From contig JAKSGN010000035.1 in the NCBI GenBank assembly GCA_024180945.1, positions 2,356,001 to 2,420,000 on the forward strand: DNA of 64,000 nt, written 5' to 3'. Under the pieces are notes generated by a model. The model saw only the letters and a program-made list of their open reading frames with translations, did not search any database and was not told the DNA's origin. This DNA comes from Macrophomina tecta. Lineage: Eukaryota; Ascomycota; Dothideomycetes; Botryosphaeriales; Botryosphaeriaceae. Positions within the stretch are counted from its first letter, which is position 1. Every line of letters begins with the position of its first letter. Below, piece after piece: positions 1-12,000 of this stretch. A program made the translations under genes and the position numbers.

Positions 1-1960
1 AGTAAGAAAAGTGACTTCAAACCCCGAGAGGCAGCAAAGAGCCTGAAGACGCTGACTCGTAGGATATATCTCACTTCGCGCTCAATGGCTGCCTTGTGGT
101 TCTGCAAAATATGAAAAACTGCAAAACGACATACCTCACTGGTGGTCTCTTCGTGTGAGCTTTTGCCACCTCTTCCGTCGGGACATTCAGCTGTAGTCCT
201 CCCTCCTTTGACGAGCGCAGTTGAGAATCTCCAAGCCTTTTGTTCGTATTTTGCTTCCTTTCCCGGAACACCATCAGCTCCCAGTCTTCATCCCTTCTCC
301 GATCACCGCACATGTAGACGGCGACGACATCGATCGGGCATCCGCTTGATCTGATTTGTGGATCATGAAAGTTGCGAAATACAATCTCTGGTATTAGATG
401 GCTGAATTGAGCAGGCGGTGGGGAGTGCGTGCTGCGACGCATTAGCAAGTCTAAAAAATAAAACGAGCATTAATGCCTACTTTCGGGCTTTGCTGATGCG
501 CCTCTCGCTGCCCCGCCTTCCGCCTCCAGTCGGAGTCCTCCCGACGCTCAACAAGCCTGGTGGTAACTGCAAGCGTATTTGGTCCCCATGTTTGTTAGCT
601 TTTGGCGAAGGTGGATCCTCTAAGCTGTGTAGAGAAATCAAACTTTTGCTACGCTTGAGCTTGAGCGATGGGGGCAAGGCGGGATTTGCGGAAGCAATGG
701 GGTCGGGCTCTTCGGTCAGGCAGATGGCTATGTCTGGCGCAACTGTTTGAGCAAGTGATGAAGGATTTCCGTTTGACCCAGCTTGAGGCGGGTCTTTGCC
801 TGGGAAATGTTAGATGTGTCTCGCGAAAAGTCTTCACGAGCTCGCGTTTGCAAAAGTAGTTCGAAATCGACGTTCACGGCCATCTGAAGCATACATCCGG
901 ATGCAAATGCGCGGTGAAATAGACGCAAGATTCGTCCCGGTGCATGCCTCAACTGCGCTGTGTGATTTTGGTGCGATACTTGGCGAAGTGGCCGAGTACT
1001 CGATGATTGCAAATTGAGACTTACCCGCCGCATTGCGCGCTGCATCCATTCAGGCTTCAGGTCTAAAAAAGAAATTTGAAGGCAATAAGACTGAACAGAG
1101 AAGGGAGGAAATGCTCGAATACTTTTACCGCGAGAATGGCAAGGGTAGAGCTGACATGCATTTCGGCCCCAGAAAAGTAGTGCAGGTCACATGTGGTGCC
1201 CGGCTGTGCATTCTGCCGTGTCAGCGTCCACACCATCAGGTGTTGGAACCGAACCTCGATTGGCTGTGGTTTCAGCCGCGCGCAGCCTCGGCTGAACATT
1301 CGATGTAAGAGCGGGATGTAAATAATCCTTTGAGCAGCTTGAGGGCACGCAAGGAATCATTTTTCATTAGTGTAGAAGTGGTTTCTGTCCCAAGATCAGA
1401 CGACCGAATGACGAGATGAACGTGCGTCTTGCATGGCAGAGACTTCGAAGGGCTTTTATTTTTTATTTTTTTATTTTAGGGAAGCGGCAGTGGCTTCAGC
1501 CTTGCGGCTTCAGCTACCAACACGGCAGAACCCGACGATAGCATTATCTTTTCAATCACTAGCGCGGAGACTGTGTGCAGCCACGCCTGTCGCATTGGAA
1601 AGTTCGATATGCTACAGCTTTCGTAACTGGTGTCCCGCAGGTCTGCCAAAAGAAAGTTCCAATTCGCTTGGGTTGCAAGGACGCATGTTGGCTAATACGA
1701 GACAGATACTTGACCGGCAACAGCTCAGATACTTACCGTTCTCAGGTGGCTTGCAAGCAAAGTTAAGCGTGTAACGTCTATCAACACATTTTAACAATAG
1801 GTGAACATAGATCTTCTTTGCAGCATATTAGTACCTTATATGAGGCCGTTGCTACCAATAAGCGACTAAAAACGAGACGGGTATTCGAAGAGAAAGGGAA
1901 GCAAACATCAAACGCAACCAGCTGGATGCACAACAAGAATTACTGCCCAGGGCCACCACC
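1..1960. other. Gene-free stretch at the left edge
   Basis: I see no convincing gene here. Open frames on both strands are short (at most about 125 codons), overlap each other and show no recognisable motif or exon pattern. It lies downstream of the HET-like gene that ends at 1961, so its right end probably holds that gene's 3' untranslated region. Confidence 0.5.
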
Positions 1961-4299
1961 TCACACGTCTCCGACATACTTTGCTCTCGTCTCCGGCCTC
2001 TTGAGCCCCAGCTTCGTCCTCGGCACTCGATCCATCTTATCATGTACTGTTGAATCCAGCCTGAAGACGGTCTCCCTGAAACAAGTCGCCGTCGTCCAAT
2101 CATACGACACGCCCACCGCCCTCTGCATGCCGCCCTCCGACCCGCATACCAGCACACCCACCGGCGGCCTCACCGCTTTGAACAGAATCACCTCCATGCT
2201 CCGCGTATCGATCAGCGTGAACACCCTCTCCTCATTCGGCCCCGCCGTCTTCGCCTTCTCGACCACTCCCGCAACCTCCGCGTCCTCCGTCGGATCGACT
2301 CCGACACACTCGCCAAACTCATTCTTCCGATGCCTGCTCAAGGGCGACCCGTACGCCGACCATTCCAGCCTCCCCAGCCTTGCGCCAAAGATCTGCGACT
2401 CCACCGTCTCGACGTCGAGGTAGCCCTCGAAGCCGAACAACCAGGGCTGCGCGTACCAGAACTTGCCGCTGTACATGACGCGCAGCAGGTACGGCGAGGC
2501 CGCCACAAACGGGGCCGACAGGAGGAAGAGGATGGCGCCGGCGGCGGTCTGGCGGAAGATGAAGAGCACGATGGAGAGGAAGAAGAGCATGCCGGAGGAG
2601 TGCAGGACCACCTGCGCGAAGAAGCGCTTCCACGAGGTGCGGCGCAGGTTCTTGACGGGCGCGAACGACTTCCAGCGGATCGAGGCGCCGAGCGCGCCGT
2701 CGATGATGACGGCGTCGTCGCTGCAGATGCCCGCGATCTGGCACTGCGGGTAGATGTCCCACAGGCTGGCGTCCCACGCGTCCTCCATCGACGACCAGTG
2801 CTGGTCGGGCGTCTTGGGTAGCGTGCAGATGAGTCGCTCGAGCAGCATGTCGTTGTCGTTGGCGAGCGAGAGGCGCGCGAACGCCTGGAAGGCCGAGTCG
2901 GTGTGGTCGACCTTGGGGCGCACGCGCAGCAGGCCCATCAGCGCGTACGAGTGGTCGCCGTCGAGGTACTGGGTGGTTTTGCGGCTGTGCAGGCACTGCA
3001 GCGCGATGGTGTCGAGCTCGAGGCGGCTGAGGGTCAGGCTGCCCTCGTAGTGGTCGACCAGCTGGCGGGCGACGGTGGCGTCCGTCCAGACTTTGCCGGC
3101 GAACTGGTTCTTCGGGAGTGGGACCGGGCGATCCAGGTGGCCGCGGGTGTAGACCAGGATGTCTGATTTGCTGGGGCAGAGCAGGACTTCGGGAAAAGTC
3201 CACAGGCGCTCTCCCCATTGCCGGAGCATGTCCGTAGTTGTCATGCTTTTGGTGCCCTTCGACGGCCCGACGGCAATGCACAGCGCCGCGGCGCCCCGTA
3301 TCACGTCGCTGATGCGGAATACGTCCTCCTCCATCTCGGCGTCATCAGGCATGCAGCTGGAGCCGACCCAGTAAGCTGGAAGTCCGGCTGCCCTCGCTGC
3401 GGTCTCGGCGATTTGGTGCAGCGCTTTCATGTCCTGCTCAGAGCTGTGACTGAACTGCTCAGCTGTATAGGCAACAAACAAGTATTTGCCGGTTGGGTCA
3501 CTGTCGCTGTCCGAGTCCACCCTACCGATGGTTATTCCATGATTGGTGGTGCGGTCGGTGGGCATGTCCAGAAAGCAAAGATACCTCGGACGGAGGAGGC
3601 GCTCCAAGGTAACGTTGTGGCCCTCGGTGGTGATTGTGTTCGGATTTCTGCTGCGTCTTCAACCGTTAGACGGAAGACCGAAGAGCTCAGTGCGCTCCTA
3701 TTACTTACTGAATGCTGTCGGAGGGGTATTCCAAAGCGTTGCGAGCAACCTTTGCATAACCATGATACCTGTACGGAAACACATCGTATTTCCCTCCATT
3801 CCTTTCCTGCGCCCCATCGTCGTAGAATAAGATCTGTAATGTCAGCATATAGACTCGATACGGATTATAGGCAGCTCACCATGACAGTCAGCGCAAGGCA
3901 AGCTGGTATCCACTTGGCAATGAGCAAGCCCGTGCCATCATGCTTGTACTGCCCCCGCACGAAGTCGAAATGACTGGTCGGCCAGTTGGCAAGCCGCAGC
4001 ATCTTAGTGCTGACATTGCGGATGTAGGTGCGGCGGTACGTAGAGGTCCCAGGGTTCTCATAGAGCTCATCGGTGCACTGAACGAGCAGCTTTGAGATAT
4101 GACCATCGAAGGGGCTGAGGTACCGGTCATCCTCAGCACCTTGCCACACACGCGTCATGCAGTCGCGGTGCCTGAAGCTGTAAGACGGATCGTATCGCCA
4201 CGCCGGCTCCTGGTAGAAGTGCGGGGCCTTCCAGCGGAAGCGGGAGCGGGGATTGAGCGCATTGACAAAGCCCTTGGGGCGGTGACTCTTCGGAAACAT
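1961..4299 (-). CDS. HET-like domain membrane protein, 744 residues
   Basis: Three exons fit in frame: 4299-3880, 3833-3709 and 3650-1961 (introns of 46 and 58 bases, the second with a CTAAC branch site). The product has a hydrophobic segment near residues 125-145, a soluble central domain and a membrane hairpin around residues 535-590. The central domain carries degenerate HET-type signatures: YWVGSSCMPDDAEME followed by an I..A..C stretch (family form W.D..CINQ.D..E), then W..RLWTFPEVLL near residues 325-338 (family form W..R.WT.QE..L, with P in place of Q). HET proteins act in allorecognition and cell death after hyphal fusion. The membrane segments are unusual for classical HET proteins, but similar HET-like membrane proteins of unknown role are common in this group of fungi. 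The start is the first in-frame ATG; an upstream exon cannot be excluded. Confidence 0.75.
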
Positions 4300-5778
4300 C
4301 AATACGTGGAGGGAAGATCAGGTCATGACTACGTACATAGGCGTGTGCAGGGACAACGGCACCAATCTCTGCGTCTGCGGCGTGCTTCTGTTCCCTTCGT
4401 TACTCCCAGTCGATTTTAACACCAGCTGCACAAGAGCTTTACCAGAATATTCTGTCGATCAGGAGAGGAAGGCTGGACAGGCGCCTGGCTATGGTATTGC
4501 TTAAGCTTGTCAGCATATCACCTTATAACGCTGAAGCGAAGAAGCCCCACCATGGGAGTCTGTTGTTGAGCCGGAAGGTGGTAGACACCCGGCGCTGGTG
4601 CGCTCTGCTGCCATGTGTTGGTTTTCGGATCGTAGCTTCCGCCGTGACGAGGCGGGCCCTTTGCTTCTTGTGAGCAATGCGCTTCATGGTTTCTTTGATG
4701 CCTCGTACGTTGTTTGCTTCTTCCATCATAATCCCATGGTTAGGATCATAGCCTCCGCCATGCCTCGGACTGGCCTGTGCTGGTGTTAGTACAGCATGTA
4801 GAGCGATGAAGTTCGCACGGACCATAGTTCTTTTAGTTAGACTGATATACTCAAAGAATATTAGACTATGGATGAAATCACCTTCATTGTATCGCGATTT
4901 GCGACAGCGACGCGAGTCTTTATAATCGTAGGATTCATGCTAGCCCCAGTCGAGTAAATTTCTTTCTGGGTAGGACGAAACAAGAACTGCTCATGTTTTG
5001 GGGGGCGAAATCTGTTCCAGAGCTGTGTCCCGCAAATCATCGTCGCATGGCGCTGCCAGCTGAGGAAGGATATCTAAGGGAAGCACTCTCTTTGGAGGAG
5101 GTGGGACGAGGAATATTGAGGTGGCTGCATATAGCGAAGCCATATGTCCAGCCTTGCGCTCAATGCTGTTCTGGTCCAGCGAGGCTAGCCACAGTCACCA
5201 ATCATGCAGCAGCATTATGCGGGAAGCATGGGAGGATCACGGCGATAGCCGGCCTCTGTATAGTAATTTGTGTGACAGCCGGTGCGGTAATACCTCCGCA
5301 TGTGGAGATTTGAACACGTGCTACACCTGAGGGCGGAAAGATGAAGCGACCTACCATACAATTGGGGCGACGTAGGCTTCAGAGACACGGCCTAGGCAGC
5401 AGCTGGGGTCCTCAGGACCGAGCGAGCCCGTTTATGCAGAGTACTATATTTAGGCTGATGGCGGTCCGCTGCAAGCTGTGTGCCTGAGACCCTTGCATTC
5501 AGCTCTTCGCGCCGCGCCGTCTGAGTGGTCGCTTTTTGACTTGTCTGGCCCCCATCACTTCAGCTCAACGCCACGGCGGTTTCCGCTCTTGGTGGCCTCT
5601 TGGCAAAGCAAGCTGTCACACAAGCCTATATCTTGTGGAAGCTTGCATGACAGCTCAATTTTATTAGTGGTATTTGGGCGCTGGAGCTCGACTTCAGTGA
5701 TTTCTCAATCTAATGGCCTCCAAGAACTGTAGCTCTTTTCAAAAGTCGTATTAATTTGGCTTCACTTTTGTTCCACTC
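4300..5778. other. Divergent intergenic region between HET-like and CorA-like genes
   Basis: No gene is supported. Only short overlapping frames occur. The two flanking genes point away from each other, so both promoters should lie here, but I see no clear core promoter element. Confidence 0.5.
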
Positions 5779-7167
5779 ATGTCGGGCGCGATGATACCAT
5801 TAACGGAGTGGATCTGGGAATATGGAGAGACGCGAGCAAGAAAGGTAAACAGCAGTGTTACGGAGTTCCTTCAACGACCTGCCCCGGTCTTAGGACGCTT
5901 CCACATCCTGTATGTCTGCCTTTAAACGCATCAAAATTCACCGCGCCTGATTTCTCTAGGGCTCTACCCCGGGACAAATTCATGCCGACGCTTGAACCGG
6001 TTTGTAATGAATTTTTGGAGCGTAATTTTGTCTCCTATGAGTTCCTTTTAGAAAGAGACCAAAGCGTCAGTCATGGATTTGGAGCTTTCTCCGATGCAGG
6101 AAACCAGCGGAAAGGTAAGTAATATCGCAGGAGAAGCTCAAGCAGACGCTGAAGCGGCTTAGTGACGTGGATGCGTCTGGTATCGAAGAGTGTTCAAGTC
6201 AATCGCGATGAAAAAGGGAGACCGGTGTCTGTGGCCACCCCAGTCACGTCAAATGCAAAAGAGTGGGACCGCTCTTGGTTCAACTTTGCCTTCGTACTCA
6301 TTGAGGAAAAGGACATGAACAATGGCAACGACCGAACCACCCTTCTATGCTTTGACGCACCTCCCACGTTACTCAAGGAATTCAATGACCTGAAACTGGC
6401 CGAGGCACAACAGAATGATGCTTACTTCATTCTCACCATCATCCTACAGGAGCTCTTTAGGGTCATGGACAATGTCGCATGGACTCTTGCAGACGTCTTT
6501 CGTGGTGTGGAGAAGGTATACAACATCGCACATCAATATTTCCCGATGCTAACGTCCAAAGGACACGCTAGAAAGGACGGCACACGACAAGCGCGTCGGA
6601 AAATCGATCAATTTCTCAGAGCTTCACAACATCTCAAAACACCAAATCTACCTATCCGAAGCCTTTCAAGCTGCTCAATACATGATTGGCGATATATTTC
6701 GTTCATATGAAGATCGTCTCCGCAAGAAAACTATACAAGGCGCCCAGAACGTGGATCAAAAGTTCCTCCATATTTCCCGGATGTTCAAAGCGACACACTT
6801 ACGGCTGGCGAGTCTCGAGAAGCGCATTGCGAACATCACAAGCTTGGTAAGCTCCCATTAGACGTATGGAAGTTTGTCGCAAGACTAAGGTATCAAGGCT
6901 TTCAATATAGTCACTCAAGATGACAGCAGCTCGATGCACACAATAGCGCTCATTACCTTAGTCTTCCTGCCCAGCACACTCATCGCCACTGTCTTCAGCA
7001 GTTCATTCTTCGATTTCAGCATAGGCAATGCAGATGGCGCTAGCATCCATCTCTCCTCTCTGTTTTGGGTGTTCTGGGTTATCTCGATTCCGGTCACGGC
7101 AGTTGTGGTTTATCTGTGGTGGAATTTTAGTCCACGGAAGAAGGCAGAGCGCCGCTCTTTGGCGTGA
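5779..7167 (+). CDS. CorA-like two-TM membrane protein, 397 residues
   Basis: Five exons fit in phase: 5779-5909, 5960-6114, 6163-6515, 6562-6846 and 6898-7167, with introns of 46-51 bases. The ATG at 5779 is the first after an in-frame stop. The product has a long soluble region with a helical stretch near residues 225-305, then AFNIVTQDDSSSMHTIA leading into two C-terminal membrane helices (about 322-345 and 355-382). That junction and helix pair are typical of fungal proteins with a CorA-type C-terminus. The GMN selectivity motif of true Mg2+ channels is not visible; the inter-helix loop reads IGNADG instead. Magnesium transport should therefore not be assumed. Function unknown. Confidence 0.8.
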
Positions 7168-7582
7168 GGAGGGTTCTATTGGGAGCTCTCAGGAGGATAA
7201 AGTTGACCACTCGCTGCAATTGAGTACGCATGCTATCGGTAAATAAACTTCTGCATTTTGATGCGAGCTTCCGGCTGACGTGTCGCGTGCGGAAACTCTG
7301 ATTGGTCGCAGAACAAGAGGGCCCAATTGCGCGAGCTGCAGAACAAGCACAATCGCCCGGTTGTGCTCAGAATGGAGCCAAAGTAATCCAACCCATGCTT
7401 AACAGAAAGGCTCCGAATTTCATTCCCAGTTCTCCGAGGTCTATGCAAGTAAGTCCCGCTTGACTTGCGTTCAACAGCGAACCGTGCCCACAACCCCCAG
7501 CCATCTTCTGCCCCAAGAACCCAAGACCCATAACACCGAAATTCATTTTCCATTCTTTGTAATAGCCCCGCTGTCGGAAGCG
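7168..7582. other. Convergent 3' intergenic region
   Basis: The CorA-like gene and the RTA1-like gene end facing each other across about 415 bases. The stretch presumably holds both 3' untranslated regions. A 106-codon minus-strand frame here has no recognisable features and overlaps the expected 3' ends. Confidence 0.5.
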
Positions 7583-8544
7583 TTACTTCCGCATCTCGTA
7601 GACCTCAGTGGACTCCTCCGGTCTCTCTTCATCCAACAATACACTTCCACGGCTATTAGCCAGGAGCCCGGGGTGGCGAAGGCCGAACATCGCCATGATG
7701 AGGAATATAGGCAGACTATCCATGAGCACGAAGTATATTTCCTTGGAGCTGAGCGGTCCGATCGGCCCCTGGATGAACATCGCGAGCCGGAGAACGTTGC
7801 GAGCGATAAGGAGGATATTTGAAATGTAAAAGAGCCACAGAAACTGAACCCACTCCCTACCCACGACCATAGAGCGCACGGTAGGGTTGCGCATGATGCG
7901 TATGTGGAAAATCATGACAACGATAATGAACACCACCGAGAAGATGATGTGGTGACCGAGACCAGCTGGGACCATTTTGGCGGCGAATCCGGCGATTCCT
8001 TTGGTCGGATCACTCGAGCCGGCGACGAAAGCGCCGCCTGTTATCCAGTGCATTAGCTGTAGCTCGGATGAGATGAGTGCTGATGTTTACCGATGCCCAT
8101 CATCCCCAACGAGCTACTATCTCCTCCAAGGAATGCCTTGGTAAACCACTTCATCTTGATGGGAAACGGCGCCTCCCCACCCGTAAGGGTTACAATTCGC
8201 GCCATCGTGAGGTACATTGACATTGAAAGAAGCACAGGCGATGCCAAGATTATAGAGAACTGGGCGGCGTATGGGAAGGTCTCGTAATCCGGTGCTTGAC
8301 GTGCGTTAAAGAAGCGGGACACCCAGCCAAGAGATTCCGCTGTAGACTGTGAGTACTTGTAGCTGCAAGGCGGAAGAATCTACTTACCGATTCCGCAAAG
8401 AGCAAACGGGAGGAACCACCACGTGTTGGACTTCTTATTTTGCCATAAATGGAATCCTGCGACGCTGCCAAAAAGCGCCGCGACTCCACCGCACACAAAA
8501 GAGTTCGGCTCATAGATATACTTGGGGATTTCATGTTCCGCCAT
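7583..8544 (-). CDS. RTA1-like 7TM protein (lipid-translocating exporter family), 286 residues
   Basis: Three exons fit in phase: 8544-8388, 8339-8091 and 8037-7583. The first intron has a GTAAGT donor, the second GTAAAC with a CTAAT branch site. The product is almost entirely hydrophobic with about seven membrane helices. Family-like features include YEPN near the N-terminus, the glycine-rich GMMGIGGAF joining exons 2 and 3 (the usual Q..GGG position) and a cytoplasmic acidic tail. RTA1/Rsb1-type proteins are membrane proteins linked to resistance against aminocholesterol compounds and to release of sphingoid bases. The substrate of this member cannot be told from sequence. Confidence 0.85.
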
Positions 8545-11500
8545 CGTTGTTTCCTGCCAGTAAGGAAATCAAATACTCAGTGGTATATCCCAAGGAGAAC
8601 GAGCTGGATAGCTGTGAGGGCAGTGTAGAAAGATGTTAAGTTGAAGAGAATTGCAGTCTCTGGAGAAAATTAGTGGTCGTGTAAGGAAGAAGATGAATGC
8701 GGAAGAACGAGTTTGCTTATAATGTGCGTAGATTGTAACAGCTAAGAGCATACACAGCCTTTTTGTTTTTTTATACTGACCCGCATGCAATGAGTTTTTG
8801 GGCGTCCATCCCTATCCGAACTCTATGCGAGTTTGACGTCCACACTTGGACTGAGAATACGGCCCTGTATTGGTTCTGCTCAACTTGACATCAAGGCCTG
8901 AAACGCCAATCTCAAACGCTGTGCCCATGAAATATTGACCGCAAAGGTACCGGATACTGATTTCGTATTCGGATATGTCCCGGCAAAAGACTCAGCACCG
9001 CTGGAGCTCGTTGACATTTCAGCAAATCTGCGACGCCTGTGAAACATGTCAGCGTCTCTAGTACCAATAATGCCAAACATAGAAACAGAGCTGGGGAGAT
9101 CGGCGTGGTTCGTGTCCCGTAATTCGGATTCGGCGTCGGCGCACCCGTACGTCCAGACCACCGCACCGCTCAGCGAAATCCCGCTGTCGATCATGGAGAT
9201 CACATAAGTAGCCGCGTATGCGCCACGATATTGACGACTCCACGGGGGCGGAGTTTTTGTTTGAAGGCTGAGTCCCTGCCACACGTGAATATCAACACCA
9301 GATCCAGCACTATTGAATGACCGACGTCGTTTTCCCGTCTGGTCGGAACATTTCCTTGTCAATATTTCGTGCCTCGGAAATGATTATGCTTTTGGCTCTA
9401 TTTGTGGTCCGAATTTATGCATCATAGGGGTCGAAGTTTCCGATCTGTGGGTGCATGTCTGTCAACTTCGCCACCTATGAACGTCAACAGCCATGATCCT
9501 TTCCGTCATTGAGATGCCTCAACTGGTCTCTTAATTCACTCATTGGATGAGATGCTCTTAAGAGCTGCTCCATGTGAGACTCGAGCATCGACTCCACACG
9601 AAAAGCACTGCTGCGCCCCTGAGTGATCAAGGATTCACACGATATCGAGAAACACTCGGCGAAACCCCTTGGTGAAAGAGATTCAACGCCCATATGCTAC
9701 CGGCCTCTTGTCGCAACCCAGGTTCAGGGGCTTCCGGGCACCTTCTGCATGCCATCGACAGCGGAGAGCCGTCAAAGCTGTGCCGTACCCTTGGCCTACA
9801 ACATGGACTTCAGTCGCCCCTCACCAGGAACCCTGAATGATAGGACTTTTTCCGAAAAACTTAGCAGCGATATGATTAGCTTCAAAGCGTTCACATTCTG
9901 CTGCAGCACCAGCGCCCACCTCTAGCCAGATACGGACAATGAACGGCCGGCAGCCTTTCTCACGGATGTGGCTGAGCTCTATGAATCCACTTTACCGTTT
10001 GGTCAGCACCCATAGACAGCGATTTTCGAATATCTGTGCAGCTGCACTCGCTACTGCTCTACGGCTGTTGCAATGAGCAAGCATGATTCTCGGTATATTA
10101 AATCCATCCAAGTACCAGAATCAGCACAGTATTTCCAACTTCGTGGCATCCTTCATGGCCAGCTGCTCATAGATCGCCGGTGAGATGTGTGCAGGTCTTT
10201 CCCGGGTGCGAACGGATTTTTAGGGAGGTCTGGCCTACGTCGAGGTCTTACAGAGCTGCGGCATCTAAGGCACCCACCTCATCCTCAATTTCATTCTTAT
10301 GGCGCGCGCCATTATGCAGCAAGACAAGACAGAACACCTGTTCGCCCTATCATATTGATGCAAGCAGCACGGGATTTTCCCCAACAAAGCGGAGCTTGGA
10401 GCAAGTTGGGTGTGGCGTCCTCCGCGAGCCTGCGCAATATACTATTGGTACGCGTCCATTGGCTGAGGGGAAATTCGAGGCACATGAGGAAGGACTTAAC
10501 CCGAGGGGGTTGTGCACCGAGAAATCCTGCTTATGCGGAAGCGAAGCCTAGCCTCCTGGGGCTTCCAATCCTCACAAGAGGCCTGCTGTAGAATAGCAGA
10601 CAGTACGTAAATGCCCTACAGTGTCTTTCTCGGGTAGGTAGCGTCATCGTTCAAAATTTAGTTTCGCGACCGCGCTTGACAAAACAGTCAGAGCGCGCAG
10701 TCAGGGATCCAGATGCTCGGAATGCTGAAAGGCGACATGGGGATGGGATATAGGTAGGGTATTTACGAATGCAATCATAACTTCTTCGTTTGATCTGGCG
10801 TTTTGACTGAAGCTATTTTGTTTGGACTTTAGGTTGGACAAAGATATCAGACGTAGACGCGCGGTAGACGCGTACAAAGAGGGTACAGACAGTTCCTAAT
10901 AATCGTGTCAGGCGCGAAAGATCCATTCAAGGTAAAGTTTTGGAACTGTCAGTCTCTCTCCCCTTCCCTCGGTGTTCGCCAACCATAGATCTGACACGAC
11001 CTTCCCACATGGTCGTTATGACAGGCAAGACAGGTAGCTGTGAGGCCTAACCATCGAGAAAACTGATCACTTAAGGAGAGCAGAAACACCATGATATTCT
11101 CTACGTGGTTCCGGAGATCTGTTAGGGGGGCTGTTTCTAAGTGCCCAAGGCACCTCCCGGTGACCCCTCCTTTTGTGCATTCACCATCAGATATTTGCTC
11201 ACGTAGGCTTAGACTCACATAAGGAGCGTGGCTTGACAGCGGGGTGCATACACAGTCACTCCCTGCCTCTCTTTGTTTATAATCCTTTCGCACCATCTCT
11301 GTCAAGGTCCCTTACGGAAGCTGTGGGATCCGTAAACATGACCATGTGCGATTGCAGTGAGCGTCTCGGAATATACACACACAGGCAAAACACACCTGAT
11401 CGCGCTTCATGTTACTTAACCTTCTCTGGTACCTCTGGTGCATATGCTGGGGTCTTCGATGACGTGGTAATCCAGGTCCGAAATCGGCCGGCGACCTGAA

Positions 11501-11977
11501 ATTAGTAACTGAGAGAAGATTCTGCCGTCCTGGTGGATAGCATTCGAAGACTTACTATCCCAGTAGCTTAATACCATCGCTGTATAAATAAGACAGCCCT
11601 GGAGCTGGCACGTGGGCCTATTCCTCATCCGCATTCGCTATACTTCTCTGCTTACGTCCCTCAGAAACTCCTTGAAATTGCTTTTATTACCTGGAGGAGG
11701 CTCCAAAGGAAGATTTAGACATGACCGGGAAGACTGGAGGAGCAACATGGATAGCGGGGTAAAAAGATTGAACAACAGATTTCCAAGGTATCGGGGGAGA
11801 GGCCTTGTGAGCAACACTGTATTTCAATGTAGTGTTAACCAAGATGAAGTTGAATCGAGTTTTTCATGCCTCATCATTACGACACGGGAAGGGGAAAAAA
11901 AAAAGTTCATGGGCACTTACACAAAAGACTTGATAGTTCGGCTCTGGCGCTGTTGTTCAAGATGTGAAGGTGATATC

Positions 11978-12000
11978 TTTTTTTTTTTTTTTTTTTTTTT
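11978..12000. repeat. Poly-T tract, 23 bases
   Basis: An uninterrupted run of 23 T lies in the gene-poor block. It could be a simple homopolymer, or the trace of a poly-A tail from a reverse-transcribed insertion on the minus strand. No target-site duplication or retroelement frame was recognised next to it. Confidence 0.9.

Noticed and set aside
2319..3281. 320-codon minus-strand frame inside the HET-like gene
   Set aside because: Same strand but other frame, R/P/H-rich; the overlapping 744-residue model carries the recognisable motifs and spliced continuity.
11978..12000. Poly-T run as evidence for a retroposed element
   Set aside because: No reverse transcriptase remnant or flanking duplication was found, so a plain homopolymer is the safer call.
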